Origin: Pseudomonas sp. B21-023
GTDB lineage: Bacteria; Pseudomonadota; Gammaproteobacteria; Pseudomonadales; Pseudomonadaceae
Assembly (NCBI RefSeq): GCF_024749165.1
Contig: NZ_CP087190.1
Coordinates: forward strand, 4,375,501-4,439,500
Direction: 5' to 3'
DNA length: 64,000 nucleotides
Below the pieces are notes generated by a model. That model made no database searches and was not told the DNA's origin. It saw nothing but the letters and a program-made list of their open reading frames with translations. Below are positions 33,608-42,245 of the stretch, piece after piece (the stretch's first letter is position 1; each line of letters starts with the position of its first letter). The translations under genes and the position numbers were made by a program.

Positions 33608-34495
33608 TTAAACCAGTACGCCGGACTGGCGCAAGGCAGTACGGACTTTTTCGTGACAGCCTTCGCTCAGCCAGGTCAGCGGCAGGCGGATACCTTGTTG
33701 CATCAGGCCCATTTCAACCAGCGCCCATTTCACCGGGATCGGGTTGGCTTCGCAGAACAGGTCCTTGTGCAGCGGCATGAGTTTTTCGTTGATTGCGCGG
33801 GCCTTCTCGGCATTGCCCTCAAGGGCGGCCTCGCACAGGTCGGCCATTTCGCGCGGGGCGACGTTGGCGGTGACGGAGATGTTGCCCTTGCCACCCATCA
33901 GGATCAGTTCGACAGCGGTTGGATCGTCGCCGGACAGGACGATGAAGTCCTTGTCGACGCCGTCCAGGATCTGCTTGGCACGGACCAGGTCGCCGGTGGC
34001 TTCCTTGATGCCGATGATGTTCTTGACCTTCGACAGGCGGATCACGGTCTCGGCCTGCATGTCGCAGGAGGTGCGGCCGGGTACGTTGTACAGGATCTGC
34101 GGGATGTCGACGGCTTCGGCGATGTGCTTGAAGTGCTGGTACAGGCCTTCCTGGGTCGGCTTGTTGTAGTAAGGCACGACGAGCAGGCAGGCGTCGGCGC
34201 CGGCATTCTTGGCATTCTGGGTCAGGTGCACGGCTTCGGCAGTGGAGTTGGCACCGGTACCGGCGATCACCGGCACGCGGTGGTTGCTGCGCTTGACGCG
34301 CTCGACCACATGCTTGATGACCAGGATGTGCTCTTCGACATCGAGCGTGGCGGATTCACCGGTGGTACCGACAGCTACGATCGCGTGAGTGCCATTTTCC
34401 AGGTGGAAGTCTACAAGTTTGTCGAGGCTGCCCCAGTCCAGACGCCCTTGTGCATCCATGGGTGTGACCAACGCCACCATACTGCCCGCAATCAT
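33608..34495 (-). CDS. dapA: 4-hydroxy-tetrahydrodipicolinate synthase
   Basis: A 295-residue TIM-barrel enzyme that condenses pyruvate with aspartate semialdehyde in lysine and peptidoglycan precursor synthesis. The Schiff-base lysine is in IGIKEATGD and the catalytic tyrosine in ILYNVPGRTSCD; GTTGESATLD is the substrate loop. The ATG at 34495 gives the usual MIAGSMVALVTPM; the frame is open upstream. It begins the dapA-bamC-hydrolase-purC run and is divergent from gcvR. The other DapA-fold gene (4756) belongs to hydroxyproline breakdown. Confidence 0.96.
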   Translation of the reverse strand: MIAGSMVALVTPMDAQGRLDWGSLDKLVDFHLENGTHAIVAVGTTGESATLDVEEHILVIKHVVERVKRSNHRVPVIAGTGANSTAEAVHLTQNAKNAGADACLLVVPYYNKPTQEGLYQHFKHIAEAVDIPQILYNVPGRTSCDMQAETVIRLSKVKNIIGIKEATGDLVRAKQILDGVDKDFIVLSGDDPTAVELILMGGKGNISVTANVAPREMADLCEAALEGNAEKARAINEKLMPLHKDLFCEANPIPVKWALVEMGLMQQGIRLPLTWLSEGCHEKVRTALRQSGVLV

Positions 34496-34755
34496 GTAAT
34501 TGCTCCTGCCGGAAAAAGAGAGCGGTAATGGTACTGGCGCCATCGGCCTTGCACAAGCGAAGCAGGCGGGCGGAGCATTCCCCTTCGCGCCGCTTTTCGC
34601 TACCCTTGATCCTTTGATCGGTACAGCGCGGCCCGCCGGGCCGTCGACAGTGCTCCTCGCCTGCGTCCACAGCCGCCCAAACCGGCCGGGGCCCTGCTGG
34701 AAAAGGAGGCTTGCCCCCGTCCTGTACCGACCGCTCATCGCTTTAGGAATGCTGC

Positions 34756-35316
34756 ATGTCCACCCCCACCGTTCGCGAACAATTCCTCGTCATCAGCGCC
34801 CTGGGCCCCAACCCCATGGAGCTGGCCAACGTCCTCAGCCGCGCGGCCTTCGACAATCGCTGCGCGGTGGTCACCTCGCGCCTGTCGCGCCACGGCGAAA
34901 CCAGCGCCCTGGTGCTGCAGGTCGGCGGCAGCTGGGATGCCCTGGCCCGCCTCGAGGCCACCCTGCCAGGCCTGGGCAAGAAGCACGGCCTGACGCTGGA
35001 CGTGGTCCGCAGCGCCGACCAAGAGGTGCGCCCGCAGGCCCTGCCTTACGTGGCCTACGTCAGCGCCGCCTATCGCCCGGACATCATCAACGAGCTGTGC
35101 CAGTTCTTCCTCGACCACCGCGTCGAGCTCGAAGCCATGACCTGCGACACCTACCTCGCTCCGCAGACCGGCAGCAGCATGCTCAACGCCCAGTTCACCG
35201 TGATCCTGCCAGCCGGCACCCAGATCAGCTGGCTGCGCGACCAGTTCCTCGACTTCGCCGACGCGCTGAACCTGGACGCGCTGATCGAACCGTGGCGCCC
35301 ACAGAACCCTGTCTAA
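34756..35316 (+). CDS. gcvR: Glycine cleavage system transcriptional repressor homologue (ACT domains)
   Basis: A 186-residue protein with two ACT-like domains: about 8-80 (REQFLVISALGPNPMELANV) and about 95-170 (YVAYVSAAYRPDIINELCQF). E. coli GcvR binds glycine and holds GcvA in check. Pseudomonas homologues are annotated this way, but here no gcv genes are near, so the actual partner is unknown. The gene is divergent from dapA and followed 10 bp later by bcp, with GAAGGAAGC-like spacing that suggests co-transcription. Confidence 0.88.
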   Translation: MSTPTVREQFLVISALGPNPMELANVLSRAAFDNRCAVVTSRLSRHGETSALVLQVGGSWDALARLEATLPGLGKKHGLTLDVVRSADQEVRPQALPYVAYVSAAYRPDIINELCQFFLDHRVELEAMTCDTYLAPQTGSSMLNAQFTVILPAGTQISWLRDQFLDFADALNLDALIEPWRPQNPV

Positions 35317-35326
35317 GGAAGCTCCC

Positions 35327-35800
35327 ATGGCCGTAGCAATCGACCAACCCGTCGCCGATTTCCAGGTGCAGGCCACCAGCGGCCAGAGCGTCAGCCTGGC
35401 TGAACTGAAAGGCCAGCAAGTGGTGCTGTACTTCTACCCCAAGGACAGCACCCCGGGCTGCACCACCGAAGGCCAGGGTTTCCGCGACCAGCACGCGGCG
35501 TTCCAGGCCGCCAACACCGTGGTGTTCGGCGTATCGCGCGATGGCATCAAGTCGCATGAGAACTTCAAGGCCAAGCAGGCCTTTCCCTTCGAGCTGATCA
35601 GCGACAAGGACGAGGCCCTGTGCCAGCTGTTCGACGTGATCAAGCTGAAGAAGCTGTATGGCAAGGAATACCTGGGCGTGGACCGCAGCACCTTCCTGAT
35701 CGACAAGGACGGTGTGCTGCGCCAGGAATGGCGTGGGGTGAAGGTGCCCGGGCATGTGGATGCGGTACTGGCTGCGGCCGAGGCCTTGAACAAGGCTTAA
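35327..35800 (+). CDS. bcp: Thioredoxin-dependent peroxiredoxin Bcp (PrxQ family)
   Basis: A 157-residue peroxidase that reduces H2O2 and organic peroxides. The peroxidatic Cys45 is in KDSTPGCTTEGQGF. The E. coli-type resolving cysteine five residues on is absent (Gln50), so it belongs to the 1-Cys or atypical PrxQ group. A further cysteine (EALCQLFDV) at about 96 could take the role. GVDRSTFLIDKDGVLRQEW is the C-terminal family block. It is co-directional with gcvR and followed by a REP pair. The ATG at 35327 has AAGGAAG about 7 bp upstream. Confidence 0.95.
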   Translation: MAVAIDQPVADFQVQATSGQSVSLAELKGQQVVLYFYPKDSTPGCTTEGQGFRDQHAAFQAANTVVFGVSRDGIKSHENFKAKQAFPFELISDKDEALCQLFDVIKLKKLYGKEYLGVDRSTFLIDKDGVLRQEWRGVKVPGHVDAVLAAAEALNKA

Positions 35801-35805
35801 GGACG

Positions 35806-35922
35806 CATGGGGCTGCTACGCAGCCCTTCGCCGCGGTTCGTCGCCACGACAAGCCGGCTCCCACAGGTAAAGCGATCCATGTGGGAGGCTTGCAGGCGAA
35901 AGGGCCGCAAAGCGGCCCCAGC
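35806..35922. repeat. Pair of REP elements in inverted orientation
   Basis: 35806-35866 (ends AAGCCGGCTCCCACAGG) and 35880-35922 (begins TGTGGGAGGCTTGCAGGCG) face each other between the convergent bcp and perM. Confidence 0.75.
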
Positions 35923-35924
35923 AA

Positions 35925-36995
35925 TTACAGCATCGGCGCCACAGACGTTTCCTGCCGCGGCCAGGCATCCAGCACCGCCTTGAACAGCGTCGCCAGCGGG
36001 ATCGCGAAGAAGATCCCCCAGAACCCCCACAGCCCGCCGAAAAGCAGCACCGCGCAGATGATCGCCACCGGGTGCAGGCTCACCGCCTCGGAGAACAGCA
36101 GCGGCACCAGCACGTTGCCATCGAGCGCCTGGATGATCGCGTACACCGCCATCAGGTAGATGAACTGATCGCCCCAGCCCCACTGGAACAGCGCGATCAG
36201 GGTCACCGGCACCGTCACCACCACCGCGCCGACATACGGCACCACCACCGACAACCCCACCAGCAGCGCCAGCAAGGCGGCATAGTTGAGGCCCAGGCTG
36301 ATGAAGGCGATATAGGTGGCAATCCCGCAGATCAGGATCTCGATGCCCTTGCCGCGGATATAGTTGGCGATCTGCCGGTTCATCTCGTCGCCCACCCGGT
36401 TGAGCAACGTGCGCTCACGCGGCAGGTAGCCACTGACCCAGCGCCCGATCAGCTCGCGATCCTTGAGGAAGAAGAACACCAGGATCGGCACCAGCACCAG
36501 GTAGATCATGGCATTGACCAGCAGCGGCAGGCTCGACAAGGAGAAGGTCAATGCCCATTGGCCGAACTTGCCGATTTCGCCGCGCACCGACTCGATGGCG
36601 CGCAGCACTTGCTCATCCGACACCAGGTGCGGGTAGCGCTCGGGCAACAGCAGCAACAGCGACTGCCACTTGCCGAGCATGCCGGGCAGCTCGTTGAACA
36701 AGGTGATCAGCTGATGCCAGAGCAGCGGCACCAGCACCAGCATGAACACCGCCAGCGCGCCCATGAACAGCGCGAACACCAGCCAGACGGCCAGCCGTGT
36801 GGGTACCCTCAGGCGCTCCAGGGCATTGACCAGCCCCTGCATGAGAAACGCCAGGACCATGCCCGCCAGCACCGGCGCGAGCATGCCGCCCAGGGTCAGC
36901 ACCACGGTGAAGGCCAGGAACAGCAGGACCGCCAGCACCACCGCCTCCTCGTCGGAGAAGTAGCGCTGCATCCAGTCGCGAAGCACTTTGAACAT
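35925..36995 (-). CDS. AI-2E family transporter / PerM-like permease
   Basis: A 356-residue inner-membrane protein with about 8 hydrophobic segments (VVLAVLLFLAFTVVLTLGGM; LPLLVNAMIYLVLVPILVFF). The family hallmarks are a charged block after TM4 (FFLKDRELIGRWVSGYLPRE) and VVPYVGAVVVTVPVTLIALF. The family is broad: TqsA exports autoinducer-2, others move Na+ or are undefined, so substrate is open. It is followed by the large palindrome at 37005 and then the tusA-like gene. The ATG at 36995 is the only conserved start (MFKVLRDWMQRY). Confidence 0.88.
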   Translation of the reverse strand: MFKVLRDWMQRYFSDEEAVVLAVLLFLAFTVVLTLGGMLAPVLAGMVLAFLMQGLVNALERLRVPTRLAVWLVFALFMGALAVFMLVLVPLLWHQLITLFNELPGMLGKWQSLLLLLPERYPHLVSDEQVLRAIESVRGEIGKFGQWALTFSLSSLPLLVNAMIYLVLVPILVFFFLKDRELIGRWVSGYLPRERTLLNRVGDEMNRQIANYIRGKGIEILICGIATYIAFISLGLNYAALLALLVGLSVVVPYVGAVVVTVPVTLIALFQWGWGDQFIYLMAVYAIIQALDGNVLVPLLFSEAVSLHPVAIICAVLLFGGLWGFWGIFFAIPLATLFKAVLDAWPRQETSVAPML

Positions 36996-37004
36996 TGACG
37001 ATCC

Positions 37005-37148
37005 TAGGTTCTGTACGAAAAGCCTTGAGACGCAGGTCAGGCAAGGCGAAAACAGCCGAGGAAGCGGAGTGTACTAGAGTACATGAGCATTCCGAGGCTG
37101 TTTTCAACGCAGCATGAACAAGTATCAAGGCTTTTCGTATAGAGCCTA
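37005..37148. repeat. 144-bp nested palindromic element between perM and the tusA-like gene
   Basis: Outer arms of 24 bp at 37005-37028 and 37125-37148 match with two mismatches (TACGAAAAGCCTTGA core). An inner partial repeat (GAAAACAGCC / GGCTGTTTTC) and a central TGTAC-TAGA-GTACA hairpin lie within. The element could fold as one long hairpin on either strand. It has no coding content. Similar palindromic repeats are scattered in fluorescent pseudomonads, but I cannot name this one for certain. Confidence 0.75.
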
Positions 37149-37158
37149 ATGAAGGGAA

Positions 37159-37398
37159 TCAGGCCTTGCGCAGCCAGTAGGTATAGACCCCGGCCTCGGC
37201 CGTTTCATGCAGCAGCGTATGACCGGCCAGTTGAGCAAATGTGCGGAAGTCGCGTTGCGAGCCGGCATCGGTGGCGAGCACCTTGAGCACCGCGCCGCTG
37301 GCAAGGCGATTGAGCTCCATCTTCGCCTTGAGCAGCGGCAATGGACAGTTGAGACCGCTGGCATCGAGCTCGGCGTCACAAGTCGGGGTGTCACTCAT
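37159..37398 (-). CDS. TusA/SirA-family sulfur-carrier-like protein
   Basis: A 79-residue protein with the family core LDASGLNCPLPLLKAKMELN, where the cysteine of the CPxP motif carries persulfide in TusA. TusA delivers sulfur for 2-thiouridine in tRNA; homologous proteins serve other routes, so the exact role is open. The ATG at 37398 (MSDTPTCDAELD) fits family length (about 80). It is divergent from bepA and separated by the palindrome from perM. Pseudomonas usually carries more than one such gene. Confidence 0.85.
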   Translation of the reverse strand: MSDTPTCDAELDASGLNCPLPLLKAKMELNRLASGAVLKVLATDAGSQRDFRTFAQLAGHTLLHETAEAGVYTYWLRKA

Positions 37399-37504
37399 CG
37401 GGCAGCGCTCCAGGACCGCATGGGGAAGGCCGCTAGGATACCGCCACTGGTCGGCATCGCGCGACCCGGCTACAGTAAGGCTTTTGACCGACGCGAGCTT
37501 CTGC

Positions 37505-38941
37505 ATGAATCTACTGCGCCCCACCCTGTTGACGCTGGCCTGCCTGCTGGCCCTGCCCGGCCACGCCGACGACCTGCCGTCACTGGGCGACGCCAGCTCC
37601 GCGATCGTCTCGCCACAACAGGAACACCAGCTCGGCCGCGCCTGGCTGAGCCTGTTGCGCGGCCAGGTGAACCAGCTCAACGACCCACAGCTCAAGGACT
37701 TCGTCGAGACCAGCGTGTACAAGCTGGCCGAGACCAGCCAACTGCAGGACCGGCGCCTGGAGTTCATCCTTATCGACAGCAAGGAACTCAACGCCTTTGC
37801 CGCACCCGGTGGCATCGTCGGGGTCAACGGCGGCCTGTTCCTCAATGCCCAGACCGAAGGCGAGTACGCCTCGGTATTGGCCCACGAACTGGCGCACTTG
37901 TCGCAACGCCACTTCGCCCGCGGCGTCGAGGCCCAGCAACGCATGCAACTGCCGATGATGGCGGCCTTGCTGGCCGGTATCGTGCTGGCGGCGGGCGGCG
38001 GCGGCGATGCCGGCATTGGCGTGATCGCCGGCACACAGGCCGCGGCAATCCAGGAGCAGCGGCGCTTTTCCCGGCAGAACGAACAGGAAGCCGACCGTTT
38101 CGGCATCCTCAACCTGGAAAAGGCCGGCTACGATCCGCGCAACATGCCCAGCATGTTCGAGCGCCTGGCCCGCCAGTACCGCTACGATGCCAAGCCGCCG
38201 GAATTCCTGCTGACCCACCCGGTTACCGAATCGCGTATCGCCGACACCCGCAACCGCGCCGAACAGGCGCCCAAGGGCGGCGTGGAAGACAGCCTGCGCT
38301 ACCAGTTGATCCGCGCCCGCGTGCAGCTCACCTACGAAGGCACGCCGGGCATGGCCGCCAAGCGTTTCCGCGCCCAGCTCGACGAAACCCCGAACATGGA
38401 TGCCGCCCGCTACGGACTGGCCCTGGCGCAGATCAAGGGCGGCCAGCTCAACGAAGCGCGGGAGAACCTCAAGCCGCTGCTGGCCAAGGCGCCCAACGAC
38501 ATCACCTACAACCTGGCGCAGATCGACCTGGACATCACCAACAACCGCCTGGCCGACGCCCAGCAGCGCGCCCAGCGCATGCAGGCGCTGTACCCGGGCA
38601 ACTACCCGTTGAAACAGGTGCGCGCCGACCTGCTGGTCAAGCAGAACAAGCCAGCCGAAGCGGAAAAGGTGCTGGATGACCTGGTCAAGAACCGTCCGGA
38701 CGATCCAGACGTGTGGTACGACGTGGCCGAAGTGCGCGGGCTGTCGGGCAACACTATCGGCCTGCACCGCGCGCGCGCCGAATACTTCACCCTGGTCGGC
38801 GACTTCGACCAGGCGATCCAGCAGCTCGACTACGCCAAGCGCCGCTCGGGCAGCAACTTCCCGCTGGCTTCGCAGATCGACCAGCGCCAGCGCGAGATCA
38901 TGGAGCAGCAGCGCATGGTCAAGGAGATGATGGGGCGCTGA
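37505..38941 (+). CDS. bepA: Periplasmic M48 metalloprotease with TPR repeats (BepA-like)
   Basis: A 478-residue precursor: signal MNLLRPTLLTLACLLALPGH then A|DD. The zinc motif is HELAH (HExxH) in SVLAHELAHLSQRHF at about 131, with the third ligand in NEQEADRFG. The C-half (about 260-478) is TPR-like repeats (YGLALAQIKGGQLNEARENL). BepA/YfgC cleaves or helps misassembled outer-membrane proteins such as LptD, linking it to Bam. The ATG at 37505 leads directly into the signal peptide; the open frame extends upstream without support. Monocistronic, followed by a hairpin. Confidence 0.9.
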   Translation: MNLLRPTLLTLACLLALPGHADDLPSLGDASSAIVSPQQEHQLGRAWLSLLRGQVNQLNDPQLKDFVETSVYKLAETSQLQDRRLEFILIDSKELNAFAAPGGIVGVNGGLFLNAQTEGEYASVLAHELAHLSQRHFARGVEAQQRMQLPMMAALLAGIVLAAGGGGDAGIGVIAGTQAAAIQEQRRFSRQNEQEADRFGILNLEKAGYDPRNMPSMFERLARQYRYDAKPPEFLLTHPVTESRIADTRNRAEQAPKGGVEDSLRYQLIRARVQLTYEGTPGMAAKRFRAQLDETPNMDAARYGLALAQIKGGQLNEARENLKPLLAKAPNDITYNLAQIDLDITNNRLADAQQRAQRMQALYPGNYPLKQVRADLLVKQNKPAEAEKVLDDLVKNRPDDPDVWYDVAEVRGLSGNTIGLHRARAEYFTLVGDFDQAIQQLDYAKRRSGSNFPLASQIDQRQREIMEQQRMVKEMMGR

Positions 38942-38957
38942 TACACAGCCAGAAACC

Positions 38958-38982
38958 ATCGCGGGGCTTGCCCCGCGATAGT
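38958..38982 (+). terminator. Hairpin after bepA
   Basis: ATCGCGGGGC-TTG-CCCCGCGAT, a perfect inverted repeat followed by AGTTTGTG. The short T-run makes this a weak terminator or a REP-related hairpin; it lies between convergent bepA and nadA. Confidence 0.55.
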
Positions 38983-38994
38983 TTGTGCAACCGG

Positions 38995-40053
38995 TCAGGC
39001 GTTACCGGACAACTTCAACCGCGCCGCCTGGGTGAAGTCGAGCATGCGGTTCAACGGCTTGATCGCCTTGGGAATCAGCGCCGGCTCGACGAAGATCTCG
39101 TTGCTGCCATTGCGCAGACAGTCCAGCACCCGCTCCAGGGTGTTCATGGCCATCCACGGGCAGTGCGCGCAGCTGCGGCAGGCCGCGCCGTTGCCAGCGG
39201 TCGGCGCCTCGACGAATTCCTTGTCCGGGCACAGCTGCTGCATCTTGTAGAAGATGCCGCGGTCGGTGGCGACGATGAAGGTCTTGTTCGGCAAGGTCTG
39301 CGCCGCCTTGATCAGCTGGCTGGTGGAACCTACCGCGTCTGCCAGCTCGATCACCGCTTCCGGCGACTCGGGGTGCACCAGGATCGCGGCGTCCGGGTAC
39401 AGCGCCTTCATGTCGGCCAGCTGGCGCGACTTGAACTCTTCATGAACGATGCAGGCGCCATCCCACAGCAGCATGTCGGCACCAGTCTGCTTCTGGATGT
39501 AGCGACCCAGGTGCTGGTCCGGGCCCCAGATGATGGTCTCGCCGTTGTCCATCAGGCTTTCGACGATTTCCAGCGCGCAGCTGGAGGTCACCACCCAGTC
39601 GGCGCGGGCTTTCACTGCCGCGGAAGTATTGGCGTAGACCACCACGGTGCGCTCGGGATGCTGGTCGCAGAAATCCGAGAATTCCTTGACCGGGCACCCC
39701 AGGTCGAGGGAACAGGTCGCTTCCAGGGTCGGCATCAGCACGCGTTTTTCCGGGGTGAGGATCTTCGCCGTCTCGCCCATGAAGCGCACCCCTGCCACCA
39801 CCACGGTCTCGGCGGGGTGATTCTTGCCGAAGCGCGCCATTTCCAGCGAGTCGGACACGCAGCCGCCGGTTTCCTCGGCCAGGGCCTGGATCACCGGATC
39901 GCAATAGTAGTGGGCCACCAGCACGGCGTTCTGCTTCTTCAGCTCGGCAGCGATGGCCGCACGGTAATCGGCCTCCTGCGCGGGCGTCAGTGGGTTGGGC
40001 TGCTTGGCATCGAGGTGCGCCTGGACCAACAGGCGTTCGGAAATCTGGGTCAT
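38995..40053 (-). CDS. nadA: Quinolinate synthase
   Basis: A 352-residue [4Fe-4S] enzyme that condenses iminoaspartate and dihydroxyacetone phosphate to quinolinate for NAD synthesis. The cluster cysteines are visible in VLVAHYYCDPVIQALA, LGCPVKEFSDFC and CRSCAHCPWMAMNTL. The ATG at 40053 (MTQISERLLVQAHL) gives the expected length; the frame is open upstream. It is convergent with bepA. A REP-like repeat lies between it and the next gene's 3' end. Confidence 0.96.
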   Translation of the reverse strand: MTQISERLLVQAHLDAKQPNPLTPAQEADYRAAIAAELKKQNAVLVAHYYCDPVIQALAEETGGCVSDSLEMARFGKNHPAETVVVAGVRFMGETAKILTPEKRVLMPTLEATCSLDLGCPVKEFSDFCDQHPERTVVVYANTSAAVKARADWVVTSSCALEIVESLMDNGETIIWGPDQHLGRYIQKQTGADMLLWDGACIVHEEFKSRQLADMKALYPDAAILVHPESPEAVIELADAVGSTSQLIKAAQTLPNKTFIVATDRGIFYKMQQLCPDKEFVEAPTAGNGAACRSCAHCPWMAMNTLERVLDCLRNGSNEIFVEPALIPKAIKPLNRMLDFTQAARLKLSGNA

Positions 40054-40213
40054 GATCGCTGGACCTGCAGGGCGCTTGAGCGCGTCAGTCGAGTGTATCA
40101 CCCGGCCCTGGCAGATCGGCTAGCGGTGCCGGACGGCCAGCGTCTCGGCCCCTCTGCGGGCGCGGATTATTATCGGACGCGAAGGCTACAGGCAATCGGA
40201 AGGATGCAAAAGG

Positions 40214-40290
40214 GGTTTTTGCAGCCCTCCGTCGCGGGGCAAGTCGGGTCGCCGCATCGCCGCTCCCACGATGATGGGAGCGGGTCTGCC
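40214..40290. repeat. REP-like elements
   Basis: Degenerate inverted REP units: CGTCGCGGGGCAAGTCGGGTC then CGCCGCTCCCACGATGATGG-GAGCGGGTCTGCCCG. They lie between nadA's upstream region and the end of the ydgA-like gene. Confidence 0.55.
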
Positions 40291-40297
40291 CGAGGGC

Positions 40298-41809
40298 TCA
40301 GCCCTGCGGCTGCAGCGCCGCCAGGTGGCCGCTGATCAGCATGGCGAACTCTTCGACGGTCATCTTCTTGCCGTTGAAGTCGACCATGCCATCGGCATAC
40401 TGCAGGCTCGATACCACATCGGTGCCCTCTACCGTGGCCATGCCGCTCTGCAGCGCCATCATGCCGAGCATCTCGCCAGCCTGGCTGGACTGCTGGGCAA
40501 TGGCCTGGGCGTCGGTCTCGCCGTCGAGCAGCGCCTGCAACGTGGCCAGGTCACCGACCATCGGCTTGGAGACACTGAGCTTGGCCTTCAGCTGGGTCAG
40601 CAGCTGCTTGCCCAGCTGGTCAGGCGGCAGGTCGAACGAGCTGGGGCTGGCGAAGTCCATCGCCAGGTTGAAGTGGCTCTCGCCATTGGCGGTCTTGAAC
40701 GCCAGCTTCTCCACCGCCACCTGCGGCTTGGCTACCAGCAGCTTGTGCAGGTCGCCCTGGACCTTGGCCTGTTCCTCGGGGGTCATTTCCAGCGACGGGG
40801 CCTCGCCCTCGGCCGCCGCCTGCTGCATCTGCGGCAGCTGGGTCTGGTACCACTCCATCAACGCCTGCATGGCCGCGATGTCGATGGACTTCATGGTCAG
40901 GACCATTTCCGCGCTACCGACCTTGCGCCCGCCGTAGCTGATGTCGGCGACCTTGTATTCCAGGCGCCCGGCCAGCTTGTCCTTGGCCTCGCCCTCGGCG
41001 TTGTACAGGTTGTTCTGCTGCAGGCCCTTGAGCACCAGCACTTCCTGCTTCGGCCCGAAGGTCACCTGGGTGTCGGCCAGGGCCAGGTCGAAGTTGCCGA
41101 CGTAGACCATGTCGTGAGCGGTTTCGTGGAGCTTGCCGCCGGCCTTGAAGCCGTTGAGCAGGATCTTCACCGGCGCGTGTTGCTCATCGACGAAGTTCAA
41201 CTCCAGGTGCTCGGCATTGCCGTGGATCTCCACCGCCTTGCCGTCGCGGTCACCGCGCAGTTGCAGCTGCAGGCCGGAGAAGTCCAGGACGTTGCCGCCG
41301 TCTTCCTTGAGCGTCACCGGCGCCAGGCGGATATCGCTGTCGACGCTGCCGTTGTAGCCGAGGCTGACCTGGGCGGTGACCGGTGCCTTGTCGCCGGCGG
41401 CGGTGAACCAGCCTGCGGTGAAGTCATCCTTGTCCAAAGCACTGTTGCTGGTGGCCATGACCGGCATCAGCTTGAACGCCTTGACCCGCGACCAGGGGAA
41501 CGGGCCGTGCTCGATCTGGTCGGTCACGCCAACCTGGAAGTTCAGCGCCTCGGCCTCGCCGAGCTGCACGTTCTCGGCCTTCAGGCGGTAGTGCGCGGTG
41601 CTGGTGAAGAAGTGCTGCTCCAGCGAGACCAGCTCGATGGTCATGCTGCCGCCGTTGCCGACCAGGGCTTTCTTCAGCTCTTCGTTGCCGCGGGCAACGG
41701 AGCGTTCCAGCTCCGCGGGCAGTTGCTTGCCGGTGTACCAGGCGCCAGCGGTGGTTGCGACGGCGATGGCGACCGCCAGGCCGGAAAGGATGCCTACTGA
41801 TTTCTTCAT
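40298..41809 (-). CDS. DUF945 (YdgA-like) protein
   Basis: A 503-residue protein with one N-terminal membrane segment or uncleaved signal (VGILSGLAVAIAVATTAGAW). A long periplasmic part follows with repeated beta-rich segments (GKAVEIHGNAEHLELNFVDE) and a C-terminal EEFAMLISGHLAALQ. E. coli YdgA is its relative and has no agreed function; family members are conserved in gamma-proteobacteria. It is monocistronic and divergent from the permease at 42235 by 425 bp. The ATG at 41809 (MKKSVGILSGLAV) is the clear start. Confidence 0.85.
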   Translation of the reverse strand: MKKSVGILSGLAVAIAVATTAGAWYTGKQLPAELERSVARGNEELKKALVGNGGSMTIELVSLEQHFFTSTAHYRLKAENVQLGEAEALNFQVGVTDQIEHGPFPWSRVKAFKLMPVMATSNSALDKDDFTAGWFTAAGDKAPVTAQVSLGYNGSVDSDIRLAPVTLKEDGGNVLDFSGLQLQLRGDRDGKAVEIHGNAEHLELNFVDEQHAPVKILLNGFKAGGKLHETAHDMVYVGNFDLALADTQVTFGPKQEVLVLKGLQQNNLYNAEGEAKDKLAGRLEYKVADISYGGRKVGSAEMVLTMKSIDIAAMQALMEWYQTQLPQMQQAAAEGEAPSLEMTPEEQAKVQGDLHKLLVAKPQVAVEKLAFKTANGESHFNLAMDFASPSSFDLPPDQLGKQLLTQLKAKLSVSKPMVGDLATLQALLDGETDAQAIAQQSSQAGEMLGMMALQSGMATVEGTDVVSSLQYADGMVDFNGKKMTVEEFAMLISGHLAALQPQG

Positions 41810-42158
41810 GAATAGAACCGATTGCTGTCCATAGGGAGGGCGATTGGGCGGACCACGGAAACGAGGGCACGCGGGGTGGCAAGAATACCATCGGCGCCCG
41901 GCCGGCGCGGTAATGCTTGCTGTATTTCGTTTATCGGCACCTCAAGGACAGCCTGCCTTGGCCAACAGCAATGTCAATTTTTACGAACATCAAAATCGAC
42001 TTACGATCCGTTCAATCGGCCAATAACAGTGCATAACGGCCAAAAAAACCGATTCACCTTCCATTCAATTGACTACCTGTCACGTTTAACTTGACACTCA
42101 AACGACCATCGTTGTTTATTTCGCGCACCCTGCAGCTCCAACATAAAAGGTGAATAAC
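41810..42158. promoter_or_regulatory. Gene-free stretch before the permease leader
   Basis: About 350 bp, clearly AT-rich between 41960 and 42130. It must hold divergent promoters for the ydgA-like gene and the permease. No terminator, tRNA or strong operator palindrome was seen. An AT-rich run (TTGACACTCAAACGACCATC, 42091-42110) could contain a -35-type TTGACA. Confidence 0.45.
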
Positions 42159-42245
42159 ATGGAGCCCATCCGCTCGACCTTGTCGTGCCCGTCACTCGCC
42201 GTGCCCGTTGTTTCGACACAGGAGCAGCGCCCGCATGCAGCCTGA
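42159..42245 (+). CDS. Putative 28-residue leader peptide overlapping the permease start
   Basis: An ATG with AAAAGGTG about 8 bp upstream opens a frame of 28 codons (MEPIRSTLSCPSLAVPVVST, then QEQRPHAA). It stops at TGA 42243-42245, 11 bp inside the permease start. The ribosome site is as good as that of the permease. It could be a translated leader coupled to permease expression. No family is recognised, and it may be non-functional. Confidence 0.4.
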   Translation: MEPIRSTLSCPSLAVPVVSTQEQRPHAA

